Below are positions 19,121 to 28,173 of a stretch of DNA of 64,000 nt, piece by piece (positions within the stretch are counted from its first letter, which is position 1; every line of letters begins with the position of its first letter). Origin of the DNA: Polyangiaceae bacterium (GTDB lineage: Bacteria > Myxococcota_A > Polyangia > Polyangiales > Polyangiaceae); assembly GCA_013214025.1 (NCBI GenBank), contig JABSRN010000006.1:31491-95490 (forward strand). The letters are read 5' to 3'. The position numbers and the translations under genes were made by a program. Below the pieces are notes generated by a model. The model was not told where the DNA came from and did not search any database. It saw only the letters and a list, made by a program, of their open reading frames with translations.

Positions 19121-19250
19121 TGGGCTTGCTCCTGTTCCGTGGCGTCATCCCAAATCGAGCCGCCCAAGTACAGCCCGATATGCGGTGTTCCGCGTACGGC
19201 GTCATCTTCGTGCTGACGACGGGAGTCAAAAAGGAGAGTTGTGTGGCGAA

Positions 19251-20351
19251 TTAGGGCGATTCGCTACGTTCCTCAAGCCAATCACGAATTCTTGGGAACA
19301 CTTCTGAGGGAGACGCCAAACCGGTGAGCAAGTCGTCATGCCCGTAGTCCACTGCAAATCCCTGCGCCCTGCCGCAGCGAATCAAGGTCTTGTCGGTGCT
19401 GCCCATAGATTCAAACGCTGCCTCGACCGCCTCTGCTGGGCGCTGCAAATCCAGCTCCGCCGCCAACATCAACAATGGGACCTTCACTTCATCGAGATGA
19501 CACGAATACACCCGGCGACCATCCCGGCTACGCATGACCCCTTCGCGAATCCATACAGCGAATTGGTCGACTAGATCCGTCGCCTCATCCGGGATCCCGT
19601 TTCGAAAATAGCGCGAAACCACGACGGGATCGACGTTGCAACCGCGAAAGCTGCTCTCCAACACCCGAGACTTCGTATACGCCAGCACAGGACCGGCGAA
19701 GGCCGCGCCCCCGCGAAACGGGACTCGACCGCCGCTCCGTCCTTTGGGAGCCGAAGTAACGCCAGGAACCAACGCCGTCTTGGGCGTCAACACAGGTGAG
19801 CCCATGGTGACCGCACCGCGGATCTTGTCGGCGAGCCGATCAATGCTCGCGGCATACAATACTTGGCCGCTCATCTCCATACCGAGCCAGAACGCTTCGG
19901 GAGCTCCCGAGACGTCCAACACCCGGTTCACTACCGCGGGAAAGTCCTGTTGCACCAGATCATCAAAATCCCACTGAGAAGTCCTGTCGGGGCCACCATC
20001 GGGCCAACTGTCCATTCGCCCCCGCCAGTCGATCGTCCAAACGTCGAACCCCTCCGCCGCCAAATAGCGCGCTATCGAATAGTGTTCGTGAAGATCGTAA
20101 ATCAGACGCGTGCCCGCCATTCCATGGGCACATACCAGCGGGTATGGATGGCGTTTCTCTCCTGTGGGACGATAACGATAGAGCCCAATATTCCAGCCGT
20201 CACCTGTTCGGGCCTGATGCACCTCGTCGTGTGCCGTCTGCCACTCAAAGCTCCGATACCAGCGTCTGAACGCCAATGCCGCTGCAGCCCCGACACCCAC
20301 CGCCGGAAGCCCCATGTCGATAAGACGTTCCATGCTTGAAGTTTCCATCAT
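19251..20351 (-). CDS. Alpha/beta-hydrolase-like protein with Glu replacing the nucleophile Ser
   Basis: 366 residues from the first ATG of ATGATG at 20351, overlapping the stop of the upstream proteinase gene by four bases. A hydrophobic N-terminal segment (about 12-28) may anchor it. The fold is clear: 'LVCAHGMAGTRLIYDLH', 'VWTIDWRGR', the acid strand 'LLMLAAELDLQRPAEAV' and late His 'VDYGHDDLLTG'. The nucleophile elbow, normally G-x-S-x-G-G, reads 'WLGMEMSGQ', putting Glu159 where Ser should be. Asp and His are retained. Either it uses other chemistry or it is a non-catalytic partner of the coupled proteinase. Confidence 0.75.
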   Translation of the reverse strand: MMETSSMERLIDMGLPAVGVGAAAALAFRRWYRSFEWQTAHDEVHQARTGDGWNIGLYRYRPTGEKRHPYPLVCAHGMAGTRLIYDLHEHYSIARYLAAEGFDVWTIDWRGRMDSWPDGGPDRTSQWDFDDLVQQDFPAVVNRVLDVSGAPEAFWLGMEMSGQVLYAASIDRLADKIRGAVTMGSPVLTPKTALVPGVTSAPKGRSGGRVPFRGGAAFAGPVLAYTKSRVLESSFRGCNVDPVVVSRYFRNGIPDEATDLVDQFAVWIREGVMRSRDGRRVYSCHLDEVKVPLLMLAAELDLQRPAEAVEAAFESMGSTDKTLIRCGRAQGFAVDYGHDDLLTGLASPSEVFPRIRDWLEERSESP

Positions 20352-21388
20352 CGAACGTGAAGCACGCTGCTCTTCACTCGTCGCCCGACACGCTCCACCC
20401 GTCGCCACGAGCTCTGATCATTCAAAGATGCCCAGCGCCGCTCTTCGCTACGGTAATGCCAATCCTTGTCGTTCTGGTAGTAAACTTGCAGCCTCGGGCC
20501 TTCGACAATGTTGACGATCTCGTGGCTGTGGTAGTTTTGCTCGTCGTAATCCGTCAAGGCACGTTGCCCCATCTCAGCGTATAGCGACTTCAGATCCAAA
20601 AGCAGGTCATTGATATCAGCATCCAGGGACTTGACGTTCAGACCAATGCGCTGCGCTTCCCGAAGGGTGATGGGATAGTCATGGGACGGATACTCGACAC
20701 TGAGTTCCTTGCTGATCGCTCGTACTCGCTTCTTATCCTTCATATGATAGGTCAAGATTTCCTGACACAACTTGAGCGAGAGTGAACTCATCCGGTCAAC
20801 TGCGCCGATGACCAGAGGGTGCACGTGCTGAAACAAGGTCTGGTAGGGATTCTTGTCTTCCTTGCTCGAGTTAGCCACCCACAGCCGGACCACACGCAAT
20901 AACTCGTCTTGGCTGACGCTGACCAACTCGTTGTCAATATCGACCGGAGACAGCTCGTGGCGCAGAGAGGTATCCACCGCTGAAAGGTGCGCGAGCGGTC
21001 CCATTCGTATTTGCTCCGCACCGAGTGCCATCATCGTCGCAGCCGACGCACACTCAAGCGGCACCATCACCTCAAGACGCCGGGTGTACTGTCGAATCAA
21101 ATTGATGATCCGAAGCGCCGCCTCCCCCGATCCCCCATCGGACTTGATGCTGAGCACCAACTCGTCCTGTTTGCCCAAGGCCGACAACACCTCATAAAAG
21201 GCCAACACGTCATGGTTACAGACAGCGCCATTGGGACTAGTCCAATAGGCGAGTACGGGTCGACCGAGACGTTTTCCAAGCTCGGTGATGATCTTTTGGG
21301 TTTGGCCGAAAAGCACCGGCGGCTTCTTAATCGTGGTTTGTTTCTTCCGGCTTCCGGGCGCAGCTTTTCGAGTGCGGGTGGTGCTCAT
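20348..21388 (-). CDS. ClpP/SppA-fold serine proteinase of the SDH family
   Basis: 346 residues with an AGGAG site before the ATG. It resembles the serine dehydrogenase proteinase (SDH_sah) family of the ClpP/SppA crotonase-fold proteases. Key strings are 'LVLSIKSDGGSGEAALRI' (oxyanion region) and 'PLECASAATMMALGA' with the likely nucleophile Ser115. There is no signal peptide or obvious membrane segment, so it should be cytoplasmic; the N terminus is Lys/Arg-rich. The C-terminal 50 residues are Tyr/Trp/Arg-rich. Its stop codon overlaps the start of the dead-hydrolase gene (ATGA), indicating coupled translation. Confidence 0.75.
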   Translation of the reverse strand: MSTTRTRKAAPGSRKKQTTIKKPPVLFGQTQKIITELGKRLGRPVLAYWTSPNGAVCNHDVLAFYEVLSALGKQDELVLSIKSDGGSGEAALRIINLIRQYTRRLEVMVPLECASAATMMALGAEQIRMGPLAHLSAVDTSLRHELSPVDIDNELVSVSQDELLRVVRLWVANSSKEDKNPYQTLFQHVHPLVIGAVDRMSSLSLKLCQEILTYHMKDKKRVRAISKELSVEYPSHDYPITLREAQRIGLNVKSLDADINDLLLDLKSLYAEMGQRALTDYDEQNYHSHEIVNIVEGPRLQVYYQNDKDWHYRSEERRWASLNDQSSWRRVERVGRRVKSSVLHVR

Positions 21389-21531
21389 GGCTCAATCTCT
21401 CCTGCCGAAGCCGCCACAGACGCGGGTCCGAATTGCCCGGTAGCCTAACCACTATTTATAAGCAACTGCGGAAAAATCCTGCCTCAACGGTTCGCGTCGA
21501 TCGACGGCCCCTACACGTATATAAAGCACGC

Positions 21532-22809
21532 ATGGCGCTAAACGAACCGACCTCCAACTCTCATGGCTCCCCTGACACATCGCATTCTGCGGCTAAGGGA
21601 AATCCACGCGACCCAGCCGGCCGGCGACGTCAACTCGGTCTATTCCTGGGTGCTACCTACGGCCTCTGCTTGGCGCTTTCAGCCTGCTCGTCAGAGGACG
21701 ACGACAACTTGATCAAGGGCACAACCAGCTCCACTGGCGGAAGCGGCGGCGCTGGTGGCACCGGCGCTATTCTCACCGGAACCGGTGGCAGCGGAAACAC
21801 GGGACCGGTGATCCTGGGTCCTCCTGCTGATCCGATTCCTGAGGAACTAAGGTGTGTCGAGGCCGCCGAGCGCGCCGAACCGGTGCCCCTCGACTTGATC
21901 ATCATGTTGGACCGTTCATCGTCTATGCAGGAGATGCTCGAAGGCTCAACCGAGACCAAGTGGGATGCCGTGACTGCGGCCATCATCGCTTTCGCGGGTG
22001 ACTTGGAAGCCAGAGATCTCCACATTGGGCTCAACTTCTTCACCCCCATCGGCGTCGACGTCGATGACTGCAATCCTGCAGACTACGAAACCCCCGAAAT
22101 CGATATCGCCCCATTGACCGCTGACTCCGCCGCGCAATTCAGCTCGGTCATCGCGAGCATGTCACCGCCCCTGTCCCTCACGCCCACTGGACCTGCGCTG
22201 GCCGGCGCTATCGAAATCGCGAAACGCAATACCCTCGCCACCCCGGGTCGCGAAACTGCCGTCATACTAGCCACCGATGGTTTGCCCTCGAAGTGTGACT
22301 CCCCAGGCGGCGTCGAAGACATCGCTCGGGCCGCAGCCAACCCGCCAAGCGTGGACGGCGGCACACGTGAACCTATCATTCACACCTATGTCATTGGAGT
22401 CGGCGACATTCGTTCCAATATGGACAACTTCGCAGAAGCTGGTGGCACCATCGCGGCCACCATGATCGAGGAGGGCAACGTCGGAGCGCAGTTCATCGCC
22501 GCCCTCAAGAATATCACGGCCCAACCACTCTCCTGCAGCTTCAACCTGCCCGAGGTCGAAAACCCCGAAGACCAACGAATCGACGTGGGCAGCGCCTTTG
22601 TTCAATACGCGCCAGTCAACGGAGATCGCATCGACGTCCCTCCCCGAGCGGGACCCAGCGACTGCTTTACTGGCGACGGCACTGGCTGGTACTTTGTTTC
22701 ACCCGACGACCACAGCAAGCTGATTCTATGTGGAGAATCCTGCAACGCCCTCAATGCCGGCGACTTGAACATTCAGTTCGAGTGCGAAAACATCACGACG
22801 ATTCAGTAA
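21532..22809 (+). CDS. Von Willebrand factor A-domain lipoprotein
   Basis: 425 residues from the ATG at 21532. A long basic N-region precedes the lipobox 'LALSAC' (Cys52). A Gly/Thr/Ser linker follows, then a VWA domain with MIDAS 'DRSSSM' (D-x-S-x-S), a Thr-containing 'LTPTGPALAGAIEIA' loop and 'ILATDGLPSKC'. The C-terminal part has paired Cys and a Gly/Asp-rich stretch. Such proteins are exported and bind ligands through a metal ion; the partner is unknown. It is divergent from the proteinase operon. Confidence 0.8.
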   Translation: MALNEPTSNSHGSPDTSHSAAKGNPRDPAGRRRQLGLFLGATYGLCLALSACSSEDDDNLIKGTTSSTGGSGGAGGTGAILTGTGGSGNTGPVILGPPADPIPEELRCVEAAERAEPVPLDLIIMLDRSSSMQEMLEGSTETKWDAVTAAIIAFAGDLEARDLHIGLNFFTPIGVDVDDCNPADYETPEIDIAPLTADSAAQFSSVIASMSPPLSLTPTGPALAGAIEIAKRNTLATPGRETAVILATDGLPSKCDSPGGVEDIARAAANPPSVDGGTREPIIHTYVIGVGDIRSNMDNFAEAGGTIAATMIEEGNVGAQFIAALKNITAQPLSCSFNLPEVENPEDQRIDVGSAFVQYAPVNGDRIDVPPRAGPSDCFTGDGTGWYFVSPDDHSKLILCGESCNALNAGDLNIQFECENITTIQ

Positions 22810-23084
22810 CCGCGATCTGTAGCCTCGGTGAGCACCGCCGCTCATTACGATCACCGGGCGCTCGCACAATTCGCCGTTGGTGTGCGGCTCAGTTGGGTCG
22901 CTTCGAATCAACGCTGATGCGCGCGTCGGCGGTCCTCACCCCCGTCAATTGGTTGACCACCTAAGCGCGCTGAGCGCCCGAGTCGAAGGACCGGCGGAGA
23001 TATCGACGTCACACGAGAAGCCGTTACAGCACGACTGGCATGACTTGCCGCAGTTTAGCATCAAGCTACCCTTACTAATGGTAC

Positions 23085-23534
23085 ATGAGAAAAGGCTCAC
23101 GATCCCCTCCCAGCTCTCTCCGTTCGGCGTTCCGACGCAACTGGCTGAGCGATCGAGCAGCCGTCGGCCTCACCGACGACTGCTCGGCTCCGCCATTAGA
23201 GAACATCGAATACGAAACGGCTGTCGACATCTCCGGTAGCCTGGCCCGGGCGGTGGTGTACATCCAATCCGAATTGTACAAACTTCGCCAACTGCTACGT
23301 CGACTGGAGAGCGCCCGTGCTGCATCGGACGGGTCCGAAGAGGCAACATTGGTTGCGAACTTCAACGCCTCACGGGACGAGGCAACGTGGCGACTCGGGC
23401 AACTACGAATTCAACGGGCGGCCCTCGGCGTTGAATGCCACAAAGAGCTCGATGTGCTGTATCCGATACCGCAGTCCCAAAGAGCGACACTCCCGGGCTA
23501 CTCGTCGACGAGCAGTGGTCGCTGGGATCATTAG
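23085..23534 (+). CDS. Small hypothetical helical protein
   Basis: 149 residues, no family recognised. After an Arg/Ser-rich start, the middle is predicted helical with heptad-like spacing ('LYKLRQLLRRLESARAA' and 'EATWRLGQLRIQRAAL'), so a coiled coil is plausible. It ends four bases into the convergent kinase gene. The 275-base stretch before it (22810-23084) holds nothing recognisable. It could be a chance frame. Confidence 0.4.
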   Translation: MRKGSRSPPSSLRSAFRRNWLSDRAAVGLTDDCSAPPLENIEYETAVDISGSLARAVVYIQSELYKLRQLLRRLESARAASDGSEEATLVANFNASRDEATWRLGQLRIQRAALGVECHKELDVLYPIPQSQRATLPGYSSTSSGRWDH

Positions 23535-25564
23535 TCGGTCGCGGGCGGACGCTCAGTCTGTCCTCGCTGCACCTCAGTTGGCATGAGCTGACGCATATAC
23601 CAAGCGTGAGCGAATAATTTTTCTTCCGCCGCGTTGAACCGTTCCACCGCGATGCCAATGATGGCCGCCGGCACGCCGATGGTCAGCACTGCTACGCCCA
23701 TGAGCAACGGGATCGTAGTGGAGGCGTCGAAGGGCATACCCCACGGTTGAATGCACATGACGCCCCCTTCATGAAAAGTGTACGACGCCCTGATGTAACC
23801 CCAATCCTGCAAGAACGCCGGCACCAGAACTCCGAGGATCCCGATCCCCAGAGACATCATCCACATTTTTCGGTCCATCCGCATGGCGACAATGAACAGG
23901 AGTGTGAGTGCACAAATGATGCTCGGTACGATAAAAAGCGCACCGAACCCTGTCGTGGTCGAGCCACCAATCGCTGCGGTCAGCGCCACCAAACTGAACA
24001 TATGGCGTTTGGTCGCGCGCCCGTGGGCTCCGATACGCCAGAGCAACAAGCCAATACCTAAGAACAGGACGATGGAGAACAGAAACGACACGGTGTCGCC
24101 GACTCCAACGTAGACGTTCACACCAAACAGGACGATGCCCGTGAGAAAGGCCAGAGAGAGAGCCTTGGCGAACTCTGCTCGCTGTCCAGCCCGCTCCGAC
24201 TCCAGTTCGGCAGCGGCTTCCGGGGGAAGCTTTTCAGGAACGTCGGAAAGCAATAGTCCCATCGCGCGCAAGGCCGCATCATTTGTTGAATCTAAGGACA
24301 CCGCCGCGTTGAGTTCACGTAGAGCCCGCGCTCGTAACATCTCTACGTCCTGTGGATTGCTACGCGCATCCCGGGCTGCCTGGCGAGCCGCCTCCACATG
24401 GCGCTCGGCCATTTGTCGGCGGGCCTCCGTGTCACGGCCGCCATCGAGATAACGCTCGATGGTTTCGGCGACGTCTAACATGTCGTGATAACGGTGGTCG
24501 CGATTCAGAGCGGTGGCGGCGACACAAAGCCGGTCGAGTTCCGGCGCAAAATTGCGATGGGGAGCCCTGACGCTCGGGCGCGCATCCACGCCCTTGACCG
24601 TCGACGCCAGTACGTCTTCCGCCTTGCCTCTCTTGTGTAAGGGAGTGAGCGTTAGTGTTTCGAATATGATGACACCCAAGGCGTAAATATCTGCGCGATG
24701 ATCCACATCACCATCAGCGTAGGCCTGCTCCGGCGCCAGGTATCCGGGAGTCCCCAGAACCGCGCCAGCCTCGGTTTGCCCTTGAATAGTCGTGTCGTCC
24801 ACTCTCAACTGATCGCTAGGACGGGAGGGTTCCTCCGCGCCAAATATTTTCGCGAGCCCCCAATCAATAATGTAAACCTCGCCATAATTTCCGACGATGA
24901 TATTTTCCGGTTTGATATCACGGTGCACCACACCGTGTTGGTGGGCATAAGCCAGAGCTTGGGCGACCCGCAGCAAGGTCGTCAAGATCCGCCGGTCGGA
25001 ATACGTGGCCTTCAACTCGGGATCGCCCTTGCGGAGGCGAACGGTGATCTCCTCCAAAGTGAGGCCCCGAATGCGCTTCATGGTGAAGTACGCCGCGCCT
25101 TCGGGAGTGACCCCTAAGTCGTATACCGGCACGATCGCCGGATGTTCGAGTTGGCCTTGGACTCGGGCCTCTCGTCGAAACCTCTCCAAAATGTCTGTCG
25201 CATGAATGTACTTGTCGCGTACGACCTTCATGGCGATGTCTCGGCCAATCCGCTCGTCTCGGATCAACTTGACCTCTCCCATGCCGCCGTCACCCAGAAG
25301 ACGCTTGGTGTGGTAACGACCCTCAAATTGCTCACCCACGACGGTGACATCGATATCGACCATGCTCGACTGGGACATGGATTTGGGGCGGTCGCCCCAC
25401 ACGGCTGCTGGCTGGCGACTCACCGAACTGAGTTCTGCTCCCTGGTGGGATTGCGCGCGCGCCAACGACGGCTCACAGGCAAACGGCGTGTCTGGATGAG
25501 TCGAGGGACTCCGTGCCAGACGTTTGGGCGGCTTCGGCGGCTTCGGCGGCTGGGAATCGCTCAT
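23531..25564 (-). CDS. Hanks-type Ser/Thr protein kinase with C-terminal membrane domain
   Basis: 677 residues from the ATG at 25564. A Pro/Lys repeat ('PPKPPKPPK') opens the protein. The kinase domain spans about 75-355: 'GDGGMGEVKLI', catalytic Lys in 'IAMKVVRDKY', 'HRDIKPENIIV', DWG in place of DFG ('IIDWGLAKIF') and 'GTPGYLAPEQA'. A helical linker with heptad character follows. The last 220 residues have about five or six hydrophobic segments, an unusual polytopic tail for a kinase, which usually has one membrane helix. The active-site residues are intact, so it should be catalytic and membrane-bound. Confidence 0.9.
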   Translation of the reverse strand: MSDSQPPKPPKPPKRLARSPSTHPDTPFACEPSLARAQSHQGAELSSVSRQPAAVWGDRPKSMSQSSMVDIDVTVVGEQFEGRYHTKRLLGDGGMGEVKLIRDERIGRDIAMKVVRDKYIHATDILERFRREARVQGQLEHPAIVPVYDLGVTPEGAAYFTMKRIRGLTLEEITVRLRKGDPELKATYSDRRILTTLLRVAQALAYAHQHGVVHRDIKPENIIVGNYGEVYIIDWGLAKIFGAEEPSRPSDQLRVDDTTIQGQTEAGAVLGTPGYLAPEQAYADGDVDHRADIYALGVIIFETLTLTPLHKRGKAEDVLASTVKGVDARPSVRAPHRNFAPELDRLCVAATALNRDHRYHDMLDVAETIERYLDGGRDTEARRQMAERHVEAARQAARDARSNPQDVEMLRARALRELNAAVSLDSTNDAALRAMGLLLSDVPEKLPPEAAAELESERAGQRAEFAKALSLAFLTGIVLFGVNVYVGVGDTVSFLFSIVLFLGIGLLLWRIGAHGRATKRHMFSLVALTAAIGGSTTTGFGALFIVPSIICALTLLFIVAMRMDRKMWMMSLGIGILGVLVPAFLQDWGYIRASYTFHEGGVMCIQPWGMPFDASTTIPLLMGVAVLTIGVPAAIIGIAVERFNAAEEKLFAHAWYMRQLMPTEVQRGQTERPPATD

Positions 25565-25699
25565 GATCGTCACAAGTGTAGTGAGCGACCACAGATTGGC
25601 CCAATCCCATGGCTGCGACGTTCCGCATCATCAGCTCATCAGTAACGACATCAGGAGGCGAACCGAGCTCGGTTCCGAACGGCTGGTCAATGGCCGATT

Positions 25700-26731
25700 T
25701 CAGCGGCCGATGAGTTGGTCGAACCGAGCCGCGAGTCGCGCAGAATTCCCGTTCAGGAGAAAACCAGAGCGATCCCTTCGAGCCAAACTCAGTGTCCGTT
25801 GGGCCGCGATCTCCGGCGCGAGCGGCTGAGGGCCGGACGGCAACTCAAAACTGCGAAATATCACGCCGGAAGCCAACGCCCACTTCGATACCAGCCCGTT
25901 CCACTCGTGGCTGTGCTCGGGGACAGCCAGCCACACTTCCAACGGGCGCTTTCGTTCCTGACTCAATGTCCGACAACCGTCAAGCCACCTCGACTGAGAC
26001 AACGGCCCCTCTGCGGTGTCCAGCAGCATCAAAACGTCAATGCGCTTGAGCGCGTCCAAGCTCGGGGCGGAATCCAAGTCGACCACCGGGTGAACAGAAC
26101 TCCTGCCGATGGCCAAAGCCACCTCACGCCCGAAGTCCGATTGGCCACCAACAACACCGAAGCGCCGTGCTTCCAAATCGCAGGCGGTACCCAGCAGACG
26201 GTCAAATACCAAGACGTAGGCGCTAAAATACGAGTGAGGATAGAGATGGTGAAGTGCGTGGTATCGCGCTGTGCCAAGCCAACGCCGGGGATAAGCGGTG
26301 AGCACGTCGATGGGGCGGTGATACGCATCGTTCCCACCTTGCAGGACGATGCGGACAAAAATCAGAGTCTGCAAGGCCAACGTTGCCATCCCCAATTGCA
26401 GCGAGCAGAGCATCAGGGCGAAGCTGAACAACACCTGCGGCCCAAACTCAGGAACGATGTGCAACACCATGTTTCTGAACCGATAGTCGCCGTGAGTCTG
26501 AAGATCAGCGCCAAAAAACTCATGATGAGCCTGATGCAGTCCCCCCAGGAAACGCAGGAGGCGCCAAGGAGATCTCGCCATCCAGTGAAGCGACCAGTGC
26601 ACGACGTCAAACAATACCGTTGAAAACAACCACAACGGCAACGCTGCGAAGAATAGGAACACGACGCGTTGCGCGTTCACCGGAGCCTCGGCCAAAATGG
26701 CTTCGGTCAGCGGATGAAGCAGCTCAGACAT
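25700..26731 (-). CDS. Fatty-acid hydroxylase/sterol-desaturase-family membrane protein
   Basis: 343 residues. The N-terminal 200 residues are hydrophobic and carry the three His clusters of this di-iron family: 'HWSLH' (HxxxH), 'HQAHH' (HxxHH) and 'HALHH' (HxxHH). Such enzymes hydroxylate or desaturate lipids in the membrane. The C-terminal 140 residues are soluble, with alternating strand/helix and the string 'DALKRIDVLMLLDTAEGP'; I do not recognise this part. The substrate cannot be deduced. Confidence 0.8.
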   Translation of the reverse strand: MSELLHPLTEAILAEAPVNAQRVVFLFFAALPLWLFSTVLFDVVHWSLHWMARSPWRLLRFLGGLHQAHHEFFGADLQTHGDYRFRNMVLHIVPEFGPQVLFSFALMLCSLQLGMATLALQTLIFVRIVLQGGNDAYHRPIDVLTAYPRRWLGTARYHALHHLYPHSYFSAYVLVFDRLLGTACDLEARRFGVVGGQSDFGREVALAIGRSSVHPVVDLDSAPSLDALKRIDVLMLLDTAEGPLSQSRWLDGCRTLSQERKRPLEVWLAVPEHSHEWNGLVSKWALASGVIFRSFELPSGPQPLAPEIAAQRTLSLARRDRSGFLLNGNSARLAARFDQLIGR

Positions 26732-26785
26732 GGTGGATTCCAGTCGTTCTCAGTTGTCACGGCGGCCAGGACTGAGCCGCCAGAA

Positions 26786-26815
26786 ACCTATCATTGAGAG
26801 ACCTATCATTGAGCG
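26786..26815. repeat. 15-bp tandem duplication at the 3' end of the nuclease-fold gene
   Basis: The unit ACCTATCATTGAGAG (26786-26800) is followed directly by ACCTATCATTGAGCG (26801-26815). The second copy includes the stop of the gene on the minus strand. Confidence 0.85.
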
Positions 26816-28023
26816 GCGTATCCGTTCGGTACCGCGTGAGTGATGACGCCGATATGGTCCGAGCCCCAAAGCCATCCGTCAGGAGAAGTTTGAACTAACA
26901 CCGCCTCGTCCATAAACAGCGCGCTGGAGATGACTTCAGCGTAGTCCCGGGCAAAAATGTAATCGATGGTCTGCGTCGGGTTAGCGAACTGCTGCTCGAT
27001 ATCATCGACGTCACTGGTAAAGTCCGAAGATCCGTTCGCGACTACGTAGGTGTCAACAAATCCGCCCGACGTCATCCTGGAGTAGGCCGGGGTGCTGGGT
27101 GTCACATTGAAATCACCCGCGATCACTAACGGATTCCGCCCCTGAAAATGAGCGAGAATTTCCTCCGTCTGCTCATCGGCGAAATCGCCTTTGAGGTGGC
27201 AAGATATGAAATCCAAATCTCCATTGGCCCCACTGATAGTCACCCTCAAGGCGGTTCTCGTTTCTATGATGCCACCTGTTCTTGCTTGGGCATCGAAGAT
27301 AATCGTCTCTGCTGAAAGCACCTCGTACTTTGTCAGTACCGCATTGCCGTCAGCGAAATTGACCAACATCGGCGAAATATTCGACTGGTTGTAAACCGAG
27401 TTATAAACGGTAGAAGTCCCGCTCAATCGCGAGTTCACCGCGACGCGCAATCGATCCAACATGTGCCCCCCACGCCGTTCAGCCACGATCGCGACCTCCT
27501 GAAGCAGCACCACATCGGGTTCGACGGCAGCGATGGCGGCGGCAAGGAGTTCGAGACGCGCATCCGCCGTCGAGCTCTGTTGCTCGTTCTCGCCGGTGCC
27601 GATGGGCCCCGGATGCAACATGTTGTAGTCGATGACAACTATCTCGGAGCGGTCAAAGGCATTGCCGGTCTCGACATTCACGATCACCGGATCCTGCGGT
27701 GTCGACGGTGCGGTTGGAATCGAACCAGAACCGCTATTCGAGCCCCCTCCCGCTCCTGCAGTTGAGTTGCCGTACGTAGGCGCTCCTCCATAACTGTCAT
27801 CCGGAGCACCGGCGTCGGGTGCCCCTCCAGTTCCCCCTAGGCTGCCGCCACCGCCCGACTCGTAGACAGAGGCCCCCGAGGAGCCGGCTCCCCCCGCCCC
27901 GGCATCAACATCGCCACCGCGTGAACCATCCGGAACTCCACTGGTAGCCGCACACGCCAGCAGACTCGCCACCGTCCAGAGCCCCCCCAGCGTTAGACCC
28001 ACCAAATTGGAACGAACTTTCAT
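26806..28023 (-). CDS. Exported endonuclease/exonuclease/phosphatase-fold lipoprotein
   Basis: 405 residues; a GGGAG site precedes the ATG at 28023. The lipobox 'ASLLAC' (Cys24) is followed by about 100 residues of Gly/Ser/Ala linker. The EEP domain covers residues 130-400: 'VIDYNMLHPG', 'VVLLQEVAIV' with the metal-binding Glu, 'FISCHLKG', 'LVIAGDFNVTPSTPA' and the terminal 'GSDHIGVITHA' with catalytic Asp-His. All main catalytic residues are present, so activity on nucleic acids, phosphoinositides or other phosphodiesters outside the cytoplasm is likely. Confidence 0.85.
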   Translation of the reverse strand: MKVRSNLVGLTLGGLWTVASLLACAATSGVPDGSRGGDVDAGAGGAGSSGASVYESGGGGSLGGTGGAPDAGAPDDSYGGAPTYGNSTAGAGGGSNSGSGSIPTAPSTPQDPVIVNVETGNAFDRSEIVVIDYNMLHPGPIGTGENEQQSSTADARLELLAAAIAAVEPDVVLLQEVAIVAERRGGHMLDRLRVAVNSRLSGTSTVYNSVYNQSNISPMLVNFADGNAVLTKYEVLSAETIIFDAQARTGGIIETRTALRVTISGANGDLDFISCHLKGDFADEQTEEILAHFQGRNPLVIAGDFNVTPSTPAYSRMTSGGFVDTYVVANGSSDFTSDVDDIEQQFANPTQTIDYIFARDYAEVISSALFMDEAVLVQTSPDGWLWGSDHIGVITHAVPNGYAAQ

Positions 28024-28173
28024 AACTGTCTCCCAGCCGCCTCGCGGCTAACAAGCCGGGACCCATATTAGCACAGTGTACAATAACTGTCACCGGCGTT
28101 ATTGGCCGACATGAGTGCGAGATACCCAACGGAACACGGTATGTGGTGTGCCGGAAAGTCGGAAAAACCGCCG

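Noticed and set aside
25715..26623. 302-codon plus-strand open frame
   Set aside because: Antisense to the fatty-acid hydroxylase, whose three His clusters establish the real strand.
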